NCBI RefSeq assembly: GCF_015832195.1
Contig: NC_052046.1
Span: forward strand, 20,886,161 to 20,950,160
From: Motacilla alba alba
Taxonomy: Eukaryota; Chordata; Aves; Passeriformes; Motacillidae
Direction: 5' to 3'
DNA length: 64,000 nt
Translations under genes and position numbers: made by a program
Part shown: positions 13,254 through 24,300 of the stretch, piece by piece
Layout: every line of letters begins with the position of its first letter
Position numbering within the stretch: the stretch's first letter is position 1
The notes under the pieces: generated by a model
What the model was told of the DNA's origin: nothing
The model's database searches: none
The model's input: the letters and a program-made list of their open reading frames with translations, nothing else

Positions 13254-13697
13254 GTGTTACCCTTTGATAAAAGATGTTCTGTGGTCTGATATGGTGTTAT
13301 CCTTTGATAAAAGATGTTCTACGGTGGGACATGCACAGTGTTATCCTTCAATGTAAGATGTTCTATGGTGTGACACAGTGTTATCCTTTCATAAGAAGTG
13401 TTCTCTGGTGTGACATGCTATTATCCTTTCATAAAAGGTGTTCTATGGTGTGACATGCTATTATCCTTTCATAAAAGGTGTTCTATGGTGTGACATGGTG
13501 TTATCCTTTCATAAAAGGTGTTCTCCGGTGTGACATGCTATTATCCTTTCATGAAAGGTGTTCTATGGTGTGACACAGTATTATCCTTTCATAAAAGGTG
13601 TTCGATGGTGTGATATGCTATTATCCTTCCATAAAAGGTGTTCGATGGTGTGACACGGTGTTATCCTTTCATAAAAGGTGTTTTACGGTGTGACATG
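13254..13697. repeat. 40-bp minisatellite, 11 copies
   Basis: Eleven units of 40 bp run head to tail. Unit 2 carries an extra 4 bases, giving 444 bp in all. A typical unit reads GTGTTATCCTTTCATAAAAG then GTGTTCTATGGTGTGACATG. Most units differ at only a few positions; variants alternate GTGTTATCC with CTATTATCC. Each contains the short inverted repeat CCTTT...AAAGG, a TTATCC (GGATAA) GATA-type core and GGTGTGA. It lies in SGTB intron 1, about 300 bp from the CpG island. There are no unique spacers, so it is not a CRISPR-type array. Confidence 0.97.
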
Positions 13698-14397
13698 GTG
13701 CTCTGAGCAGTTTATTGTCACTTTGGACAAAGAAATGGAACGCTTTGACCTCAGTGCATACTTGTGATTAGTGACACTACTGGCTTAGTCTGATTTCCAT
13801 TCAGCATCATCTGGGAGTTATATAACTTAGAGGACAATTTTAGTCACAACTTTTCAAGTTATTTTTCCTCATACCATTTTAATTTAAAAGGACACAATGT
13901 TAACCAGTTCTCCAAGCAAAGCAGGTTTAAAATATAGCATTAAATGAATGACAAGATCAGGACCTGCTCTTGTTACCTTATTTTCTCTCTACAACCCGCG
14001 ACCAAACCGGTGGGCGGCCAAACCCACACCAGGCAAATCCCGTCCTGGAGACGGGGAAAACCGGGAAGACCAGCGGCTGAGGATGCACAGCTGCGGCACT
14101 GGGGTCCCCTATCCGCCCCCCACGAGGGACAGCGCGGGTCCCACCGGCCGGGCCGCGCTCCCTCCCCACGCCCACCTCCTGGTGGCTCTGGTCCGCTCGC
14201 CCGGGCCCCAAGGACGGCTCTGCACCAGCCGCGGCGCGGGCCCCTCCCGACACCGCCCGGACCGCGGCCGCACCGCCCTGGGCCCGACCCGCCCCACCGG
14301 CCCCGAGCTCCACGGACCGGGGGCTGCGCGGAAGCGGCTCCCAGCCTTCCCACCCCCGAGGAGCTGCGCTCGCCGAAGGGAAGGGCATCGCCCTTAC

Positions 14398-14500
14398 CGT
14401 GCGGGATGCGGCGAGTCCGCGCTGCCTCCGGCTGCGAGACACCAGGGACGCGGGGGCGTAAGGAGGCGGCGGAAGCGGCTGCGCAGGACCGCGGCGGAGC
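14398..14500 (-). other. SGTB: Probable non-coding first exon of SGTB (5' end not defined)
   Basis: On the minus strand a strong donor, CACG followed by GTAAGGGCG, occurs at 14397-14396 inside the CpG island. It is the natural partner for the acceptor just upstream of the SGTB start codon. The transcription start cannot be read from sequence; the right-hand border given here is arbitrary, somewhere between about 14450 and 14600. This is inferred from the splice site and gene direction, not from homology. Confidence 0.5.
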
Positions 14501-14687
14501 GGGGCTGAGCGCTGCGCCCGCGGGCGGCGGGAGGGCGCTGAGAAGGCGGCGTGGCAACGGGCGCGGGAGCAAAGCCGCTTCTCCTTCCTCCTGTCCTGCC
14601 TCCTCCTCTTCTCTGCAGCCCGTCTTTCCTCCTCCGGTCTTTTCTCCTCCTCCTGCTCCGGCGCCACCGCCCCCCGCACCGCCCCCC

Positions 14688-14719
14688 ATGCTGTCGCTGT
14701 GCGCGGGCGCGGCTCGCAG
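14688..14719 (+). CDS. NLN: NLN coding exon 1 (start of mitochondrial leader)
   Basis: The 32 coding nt encode [10 protein letters not shown] plus two bases, followed by donor GTAGGC. The start was chosen because it is the only ATG just before a donor whose phase fits the exon at 26548, and because it yields a short Arg-containing leader as in mammalian NLN. The start context is poor (C at -3 and C at +4). Met21, encoded in exon 2 within V-L-R-M-T-L-G, is conserved with mammals and could serve as an alternative start. Confidence 0.88.
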
Positions 14720-17700
14720 GTAGGCGCGCAGGGCAGGTGGCGGGGCCGCGGCAGCCGGGACGGGAGCGGTGCCCGGTGCGGGGGGGGGGGGGGGGGGCGG
14801 GGGCGGGGGAGGGCGGCAGCAGGGGCCGCCCGGCCCGACTGGAAGCCGGGGAAGCCCGGAGCCGCCCTCGGCTGGCAGGAGGTTCTCGGTCCTCGCTCGA
14901 GGAGCCGGGCCTGAGCCCCGGGCCGAGGGGGAGCTGCCGCGGGCGTGCGGGGCGCGCTCCGAGGGGCCAGGCAGATGGTGGGGCAGGAAGCCTGACTGCC
15001 TGTGGGGTTTATTGCCTCCGCTCCTGGAGCGATTCCCGCAGTCTGCCCTCCCTGCCGGGGGCTCCGTTATGCACGGCTTCCAGGTGGGCAGCATGGGCGG
15101 GGCGAGGCCAGGCGAGGTCTCCTCTTGGTACTCTTGGATTCACTGAGTCAGAATCACTGCAAGGGAAATTGGACAGAACACAATGGATTGAGGGATACGG
15201 CTGTAGCAGCGGGCTCTGCCGCAGGGTGTACGTGAAGCAAGACCGGCAGTGTGCTCGTAGTAGCTTTATAAAAAGGTGTGTCACTACTGCACGTTGTAGG
15301 ACAGGTGAAACAGGTACCAATGTACCGCCGAAAGGTTTTAAAATAGGGGGTTACTTATTTTCTCCATAATGAACACTGGCTCTAAAGGGACCCCAGAAAA
15401 TCGGTGTGAAAGAAGGCTTGTAGTCAATTCTACTCAGAATAGACAAATGAACATAATTGCTTTTATTTTGGCATCTCAGTTTTTCTAAAGGACTGCATTT
15501 GATAGGAAGCACTGAAATAGTAGGAGAGTACGTTGTGGTGAAGAGAATGGAGCTGAATTTCAGCATGAAATGGAAAAGATGGTTGCCTCACATGGTCTTT
15601 TGAGAAATGATAGTCATGTGCTTACTGCACAAAGTGTACAGTTTTTGTCCTATTTCACAGCCTTTGTTCATTTCAAATTAGGATTGAGGGGTATTAGCAG
15701 ATATAAAATAAGATTCAGAATATTTTCATAAGGCTCCTGCTGCTGTTGAAAATCAAGCGATTTATTTTCTGGTGCTAAATAAAGTGCACATCTATTTTCT
15801 TTTCCTAATTTACATTTACATTCCTTTTTTTGTTCAGTCATTTTCACTCTTCTCATTGTCTGTCTTTGTCTTACATATTTTTCCATTAAAAAGGATGCAA
15901 GAAGGGTTTTTTATTTTCTTTGTGTAAAAGGTTTATCTTTGGTTGCAGTTTACATTTGGACAAAGAAGATACCTCCTTCTTAAGTAAAAATCAGTAAAAT
16001 GGGGAATGGTTGCTGCACTTCATTAATTGTGATTTTTTTTTCCCTCAAGTCATCATTTCAGTGTGACCAAATAATTGTTTCATGAAAGACAGTATTCTTG
16101 AGTGTGTCATAGTGACCTCTTAACTTTCAAAAGTTAAGGAGCTGATCACAGAAATCTTGAATAGGTTCTGTTCCAGCTTCTATTTTTCCTGAGGGCATCT
16201 TAACATGAGATTAGAATGACCATTCTTAGCAAATGTCAAGATTATGCCTTACATTAAATAAAATTATGTTAGGGTTTGATTCTTTTTGTTAAAATAGGCA
16301 GCTTTGATGAAGGAGGCTTTTTCCAATTTTTTTTCCCCATTCATTTTTAAAAGATTTAAAGATGTAAGTTTAATACAATAAAATACATGGGGGAAAAACT
16401 AGCTTGATAATTAAGCATAGAAGTCTGTTTACTTTATGATGATATTCTTATATATGAAAAAAATAAAAGAAGACACACTGATTTAAATAATTTTAGTGTT
16501 CTAAAAAATTTTTCTTGGATTCATGAATTCTGGGGTGTTTCTTTGAAAATCTTCAAATTCAGGTTTTGAGTACAAAAATCTATGTACATGAGTGAGACAG
16601 GTATCAACATATTGTACTATATATAGTATACTATATACAATATAATGGAAGAAAGTGAAAAGAAACTGTGAGCACTGTCTTTTTTCTTGCTGAGGAAAAC
16701 CAGCAAGAAACTGAGGCTGGGAAAAGGCAGAAGAAGGAATGACACCGGAGGACAAAGAAATGGGAAGAACTTCCATAATAATTTTCCTATTTCATACTTA
16801 TAACAATAATATGTCTGTTTCTTTCATTGAAGTATCAGGTCCAACACCTCAGAAATGGCAAAGGCCAAACAAGACATATGGGACATTTTTGCCTTTCCCT
16901 ATGATCTGCGGACTGCATAAACTCTCCTGTGTATTGCAGCAGCAATTTTTCCTGTGGTCAGTAGCAACAGCTACCACCTTTCTAACCACAGCAGGCTCCT
17001 GAAGAGCAGTTTGTCTATTAGATGGAATTTGCAGAGCAAAATTATTTCCTGGACTGGGTGAGACAAAGCTGGCAAGCATTTGTGGACTTTATTTGACCCA
17101 TGGAGCACCAGTTAGACCACGCTAAACAATGTTGTTGATGTATTTTGAGTTCTATCTATACCTGTTCTATCATTCTTGCTATAAAGCAAGAAATGCCTGG
17201 TTTGGAAAGATTTCTTTAGAATAGTTTGGGTTAGTTCAAAAGTCTAACCATTGTTCAACAGGAGTCAGGAGAGGAACCTTAGAAAATATGAAAGATAATA
17301 TGTATATCTAGTATTATCTTTTCAGACCAGTCTAGGAATTAGGGACTTCTAGTAAAAAACTGGCTTTTTCATATGATCTTGTATAAAAATCTGTCCAGTG
17401 ATACCTTTTTATATTGAAACTGTCTCCTAAAACTCTTGCTGGTTATGTTGAAAGTTACAGGTTAAAAATTGATCCTTGTTCATTCTCTCCATCCTCTTTA
17501 TGATCATTTAGATCTTTGAAGTACTTCCTCGGTTGTGCTTTATTCTGTGATTTTTTTTTCCACTCCAAAGAATCCCAGTCTAATTAGTATTTGTTCTTTG
17601 AGTTGAGTCCCTTGCTCTATGCAGCTGATAGTTTCTACATCTTCATCATTTCTAAGTCATCATGACTTGGAAGAACAGAAGAAGGTTTTGGCAAGTGGGA

Positions 17701-20700
17701 GAACAGAAGACAAGGGAGTTTAACTGTTCAGATGATCAGAAATGCATGTAGTATGCACTTCATGCATGTGGTATATGGATTTCTGTGGTTTTTTTCTATT
17801 CCACCTCTACTAAGTCCTATAATTTCTTTCTTTGCAGCTGCTTCTTTGTTGATGTTTCTGTTGAACTGTTTTGTCTCCCCAATGATTAGATGTCTCACAA
17901 CTCCTCCTGTGTATGTAAAGTCAGAACTGTGTGACATTTATTAAGACTGAAATTCACTTTGTTAGTGGTTTTAAAATTTTCTGTCTTGTGACATTCTTTT
18001 TTGTCTCTTTGTGGCTGCCTTTAGTACACTGCATTGTCATGAGAAAATGTTGTGACAAAATGTAAATTTTGTGACTTAATTAATCCAGCTTTTTGTAGAT
18101 GATGTATAAAGACATGAAATAATACAGAACCCTGCATGGAACCTTCCAGGATTCCACAGGTCACATAGTTCCATTCAGAAAAATAAGCAGCCATTTTTAA
18201 CAGCCTAATTTTTATTACCATTTACTTTCTGATTCCACAACAACATAGTTTCTTTAGGACCTTTTAGTCAATGACCCGTGGAAATAAAATAGATTATATT
18301 AACTGAACTATAGATTTTTGAGTCTGAATTATTCTCTGTAGAGGAGACTCATTTTCAGTAAATGTTATCTGTGTTTAGATTAAAGAAGGTGAGGTGAGGA
18401 TGGTGTTGATTTTACTTGTTTCTGAGCAAAATATTACTGGACACTTGTGTTTTTGATACAATCTCTAACAGACAGTTTCTTCAGTCTGTTAGAAGCTAAA
18501 TAAGCAAAGTTCTTTGCCAATTAATTGTGGTGGTGCAATATTTCACATAACCTGTAACCAGCCTGCGAAGCAGAGTGTTACTAGATCACTTTTCACTCAA
18601 AAGCCAGAGAAGAAAGCAGGCCTCATTTCCTTTCCTAATTTGTGGTGTTGAGTAGGCTGTTTGGGATTTTGCAAGCACTGAAATGAACATGGCATGTTCA
18701 TAATGCACTGTCTTCCCAAGGAGATGGGAAGACTGATTTAAGGTGGTAAGCAAGTAAGACAGACTAGGTCATCGTCTGCTATGAAGACACAGTTTTCCAA
18801 CTAACTAGTGATGGCAAGGGAACATTTCTCATTGCTTTGACTGTATGAGACAAGATTAGTAAGAAGTCAAAGCATATTTCCGTGGAAGAGGCTGAACTGA
18901 TTAGCGCTGGCTATCAATCAGAGAAAGTGTTTACAAACTCCCAGTATTTTTCTCTGTCTTGCAGTACCAGCTCTTTTTCAGATAGAGTCAACAAGCTGTT
19001 TCTCATGCATTAGCTGGTTGCATTCAACTACTGAGCTATCCTGGGAGTGTGTTGTTTGCACTAAACAGCCTGCACTTGCTGTTTATGGCTGTCATGATGG
19101 AAATATGATATATGCTTATGCAGCAGCACCTGAGAGAGCTGTAGGACCTTAACAACAATTTTTTCCCACTGTGTATCCACAGTTCACCTGATAGTAAAAC
19201 CAAACAGTAAGACAACCTCAGTTAATGCCTTGTGCCTCAGTCTCAGAATAGTACAATTACTGTCTGCATGCAACCGTTGGTAAGAATATTCTTTCCTGAG
19301 ATCCTGCAAGCAAGTTACTTTGGTGGAGGTTTGCTGTGACATGCAATGGATACAGTTCACAGAATGCTGTGAAACCTAAATTAGTAGTACTAGTAATTTG
19401 TGGTTTATGTTTTGGGGTATGTTGGGGTGTTTTTTGTTTGGTACATTGGTTGTTGGGTTTTGTTCTGTTTTGTTTTTTTCCCTAAAACCATGGGTACCAT
19501 AATTTTAGAGATCAAACACTGCAGAAACCATACCCTAGCATTTCTGTGTTTTCCACTGCAGACTACTGTGTGGAAATCACCTCCTTATATGACAGCCAGT
19601 CAGACCAGTTTCCAAATTCCTTTTGTTTAAAGACTTTTGGAGGAAAAGGGAAGAAGAAATAAGTAAGTTGTGTCGTGTTTCAGTACACTGGTTTCATTCC
19701 TACTTAAGGTCTGGGCTTTTTGTTAGCTGCTGTGGAGCACCTTTTCAGTTAGTTTTCTGATGTTAATCCTATTGGAAAACCAGTAAACATTTGTTGTCAG
19801 ATAGTAAGGTCATGAGCACTGAGGGTAATGAATGTATGATTTGCAGGTTTTTTTTACTTGCTCATTGAGACTGTAAAAGCTAAAAGTATAGTTAATGTTG
19901 ACTGTACAGTGAACTCAGTTGCAGAGAATTTCTTTTTTCTGAAAGGTGTGACAAAATTAAGGTTTAGTGTCAAAAGCTGCTAGATTTTCTATTTCTTGAA
20001 ATACAGCTTTAAAAATCTTTTTCTAATGGCAGTTATGGAACTTTAAATTAGGAAGCACTAAACATGCTATCGTTTTGCTACAGTAAGATAGGTCTGTGCC
20101 AAACACAGTTATGACACAGAGCCAAATACTTTTCCAGGGAAAATGGTGGAGGAATTCAAGGCATGTATTCACTCTTCCATATACTGTTAAGAGCCAAACA
20201 GATGAGAGGACTGAGAAGTGAAATGGAAAAAGGACTTAATATGTGTTTGTCTGTCAGGAAGAAGTCTTGTATTGAAGGGTTATAGTTTCATTCCTTTGGC
20301 TTAGCTGAAATAATGTTGCCCTGTGATTAACTTTGAGCCATTTAACTCTGCTGGTTCTGTCTTGGATTTTTTTTTTTTTTCTGTTCTTGTTTTACCTTGT
20401 ACTACCCAGTTCTCTTATTTTGGTTGATTTTGTCATTGCTTTACTATTAGATACACTGTCAGTTCTTGTCTAAAGTTGTGATCAGAACTGAAAGTAATAT
20501 GAAAGTATATTTTAAATTCAAGCAAAAACCAAGGATCTCTAAATAATATGAATATCTTAGCCTGTTAAATTTTTTATAAAGCCCATCCTGTGAAACAGAC
20601 CAATGGTAATGTCCGTTTTATTAGATGATGCTGAATTGAGATTTGATTTTTTAACTTCATTTAAATTTTTTTTAAATTCCATTTCGTGTGAGGTTTACTG

Positions 20701-21295
20701 TTAAAATCTTTACTCAAACCATGCCTGCCTGCTGTCATTTGTATATATTTGATAGCACTTGACTCTGACATCCAGTGAAATGCTGATGTATGGCATGTTA
20801 CTCAAGTACTCAGATAGCTTGTCCTGAGGCAAACTGTCAGTTTTTATATTGCCTTAGTAGGGTGTGTCTAGTTTTTTGTTTGATTTTCATTTTGGTGAGG
20901 CCGCTAGGTGGAGTCAGAACCTTGAGCCCCTGTGGGTATTGCTTTGTAGGTACCTAGAGGGTACAGTCTTCAGATACACAGTGCTGCTTTCCAGCATGCA
21001 GCACTGCTTCTCCTGCAGCCTGGAAGACCGGGAAGTGTTGTTTAGCTAAGATATGCTGTTTCAAAAAATAGAAAGACCAAAATGTTTCTCTTGAATTTGA
21101 ACTCCAGCATTCTTCATACTGTCTATTACTGATTGAAATAGTTGTTCATGGCATTAGTTGTGATTTGCAGATCCGCTCTTACTTGTAGCCATAAGAATGT
21201 CCTCTAAAGGTCCAGCAAGAAAGACTTAATTGTATTTATTTGTATTAGAGTATTTAAGAACTTGATGACTAAATTATCTGAATTTGCTCTCGCTT

Positions 21296-21344
<49 letters not shown>

Positions 21345-24300
21345 AACAGAGCCCTCTGTCTTTCTCTGTTTTTAAAATCTTGGCTCTCACTTCACTTTCT
21401 GAAGCTGTTACGTCTTCACTTTCTGAAGCTGTTATTCTCTTTTGTCAGGAGAGAACATAGTTTTCCATCCTCCATGAATCCAATATACCCTGATTTTTGT
21501 GTGGCTGCATGGAACTGTCAAATGTATTTGCAAGTAGAATAAATTGCTTTGTATGTATTTTTCCCAGAAATACATTTGTTCATTTATTTCACTCTGTAAA
21601 ATTATACTTGTCATTGTAATTAATACTGTTTAGGTGAAGAATAATTTGAAACTAAAAGTGCCACTAAAAAGTCTTTGATGGAATTAAAACTACCAATTTG
21701 AAATCAGACTTAAATGAGACAGCAGGCTTAAATTTTGACTGTATTATATAGCGATTCTCAGTAGTAGGAGCATCTTGGCTTTTGTCTGTATTTTCTAAAG
21801 CTGGTGCTATGCCTCCCTGCTGCTTCTTCACAGATTGTGGCTTTCTTGTTTTATTTTAATAGTGTTAATGGAACATGCCAGCAAAAGGCTGCTTGACACA
21901 CATTTCAGTCACAGAAAATGTTTCTAAGCAAACCTAGACTTGCATAAATGTTTAATATATTTAAGATATTGCACAAGGTTAAAATCAAGTCTGTAAATTC
22001 AATTGCATTGTTTGTCTTTGCAGCAGTTATGTTGCAAAGACAAACAACGCAATTTACAGACTTGATTTGTATTGCTGTAATGGAGTATTATAAAGGTTCT
22101 TCCCCTTTCTAAAATCAAATTTCTATTTTCCAGAAGCAGCAAGTAATCAAATTGTAGATTTTTTGGTGAAATAAATTACCTGGCACTCTGGAATTATTGC
22201 AGTCTGCAACTAAGAAGCTTTGCTGTATTCTTTAAAGTCCTTTTTTAGAAGTAGCTACTAAGTTTTTAAGCGTTATTCAACTTACTTTGCTTTTGGTAGA
22301 AAATACCATTCTTACTGCTTTTGGGATTGGCAGATTAACTGCCAATGTTTTCACCATAATTTATGAAAACAGCAGTGTCTGTAATAATCTCTGTTATATC
22401 TGAAAGTCCAAATGAAACCTTGTGTGCCTTTCCTGCTGATGGTCTCCTAAATGGAAGCACTGCACAAATGCATAAAGTATTTCAGTCAGCCCTGTATGTC
22501 ATTCCATTGACATTATCAGATGTCATAGGACTAAGCCCAGAAAAAGGCCAGTGCAAGTTGCCAATAGAGGTCAGTTAGATATTTATAATAAAAATGCAAT
22601 ATAAATGAAGTTTTAATTTTGAAGGACCTCACAGAAATGCAGGGACTGGAAGAGCATTTGGGGTGATCAAATCTAGTCCCATGCTACCTTAGGTAACCAA
22701 GTAACCTAATACATTTTATAAGCCAGTCAAGCACCATGTTATAAATAGAGATGTTTTTACTTGCTGGGACTTACTGGACATCTCTTTCAGAGTCTCACTG
22801 CCCTGATGCTTACATATGTCTGTTGCAATTCCAGCTTTCATGTATTCCCGACCAATTTATTCTAATTTGTTCTTGTGCCCTTATTGCCTCGTAGCATCAA
22901 TAGCTCTTTTAGTTTAGGACATAGAAATGGTATGCTTAATGGCAGCAGTCATCTTGAGACTCTCTTTGCTAGACTAAATTCATGATTTCATATGTGTTTC
23001 TGGCAGTAGTGAAAGTTCAAGTTGTTACTGACACTTTTTACTTCACTGACACTTTGTTTAGGCCAACACAGCTGTTTTGAAATCACTCATCAAAAGGGTG
23101 ATGGGATTGATTACCTGGTAAAAAGCTGTCACCCCTGGATGTTTTTGGTCCACTTTATTTTTCACTTATAGGCTGTCGTGAATATTTTCTAAGTATGACT
23201 CTGGCAACAGTTGTGCTGATGCCTTTGATGGAGTGAGGTACGGGGGCAGAAATGAGCAACAGAGAGAGGAACACTGACAGAAATGTCTTAAGGCAATACT
23301 GTTGCTGGATGTGAGCCTTAGACTTAACCCAGGCTTGTTCAGATGCCTCTAGTGTTCTGCACTACACCAGAGAAAACTGAGTGTGATAGCTGAAACAGTT
23401 TGAACCAAACAGTTGAGGCATTAGCAACAGCCCATGCAAGGCAACATGCTTCCATCTAATTTAAACTGAATCAACTTCTGATTGCTCAGTGCAAGCAGTA
23501 GTTGGCTGTTCTGTAGTGTTGGTGCTGTTTACCAAAAGCAAGTCTAAAATAATATTTGTACCTGCTTGGTTCAGTGTTTGAAGAAAACTCTTCACTGTTG
23601 CATCTGGTTCTTAGAATTATTAATAAAACTCATATTCCAGTTATATATCTGGGAAGGTAAAGGTTCCCTCAGTGATACAATTTAATATTTTTTCTCTAAT
23701 AGCATGTCAAATGTAACTGCAGAGTATTTTTGAGCTTCATATTATTTTAGTTATACTCTTCTTTCTTGTTTCTTTACAGTCTATTAACAATTTTTGGTCT
23801 TGACATTGTTTCTTTGTTTTCTTTTTGAGCAAAGTAATTAAAATATTGCAGTCTGATACATAGAGTTTTAGGAATTTATTTATTTATAGTTTTAAATAGA
23901 TAAATAATTCAAAACTCTGAGCTGTGAAAGAAATGGCCAAGATTTCACCTGTATATATTGTTTATTATTGTATATATATTGTTTCACATATATATATTTA
24001 CTTGCACAGTTTTTTATTAAGCTGATGTCAGTTTGGTTTTTAGTACAGTCTGAGTGACTGGTAGCAAGGTACCAACACATCTGTAAATGATTATTTGAAG
24101 AATTATGTGTAGCAACTGATTTTACATGAAATGTTATATTACAGTTCTTGAAGGCCCACCATGTCATTTGGTCAATTAGAAAAGCTTTCTGATTTGTACT
24201 TCTGGTTTTGATCCACATAAATGATTGCATCTTTCTATCAACAGAAGCAAACAAGGTATCAGCATTTCAAAACTGGGGAGTTCTGTGTTTTCCTGTTTCT

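Larger units (their letters stand above)
13990..15150. promoter_or_regulatory. CpG island, bidirectional SGTB/NLN promoter
   Basis: Against AT-rich flanks, this roughly 1.15-kb block is very GC-rich and dense in CpG. It contains the NLN start codon (14688) reading right and the probable SGTB first donor (14397) reading left, fewer than 300 bp apart, so both transcripts should start within it. Motifs visible by eye are GC boxes (CCCGCCCC near 14290, GGGCGGGGC near 15095), a TGCGCA NRF1-like core near 14480, and GGAAGC ETS-like cores near 14470. No TATA box was seen. Open frames here are long only because GC-rich DNA lacks stop codons. Confidence 0.9.

Noticed and set aside
13254..13697. CRISPR-like regular repeats
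   Set aside because: The units are contiguous 40-bp tandem copies without unique spacers, in an animal intron; it is a minisatellite.
13944..15369. Several long open frames on both strands (up to 373 codons) in the GC-rich block
   Set aside because: They overlap each other on both strands, are Pro/Arg/Gly/Ala-rich and have no domain. GC-rich DNA lacks stop codons. The only supported coding there is the 32-nt NLN exon 1.
16612..16644. AT-rich palindrome (TATTGTACTATATATAG... type)
   Set aside because: It is an imperfect TA-rich near-palindrome of a kind expected by chance in AT-rich introns.
23892..24254. 120-codon minus-strand frame in NLN intron 1
   Set aside because: It ends in AT-rich low-complexity sequence (Y-I-Y-N-N-K-Q-Y-I) and shows no similarity that I recognise.
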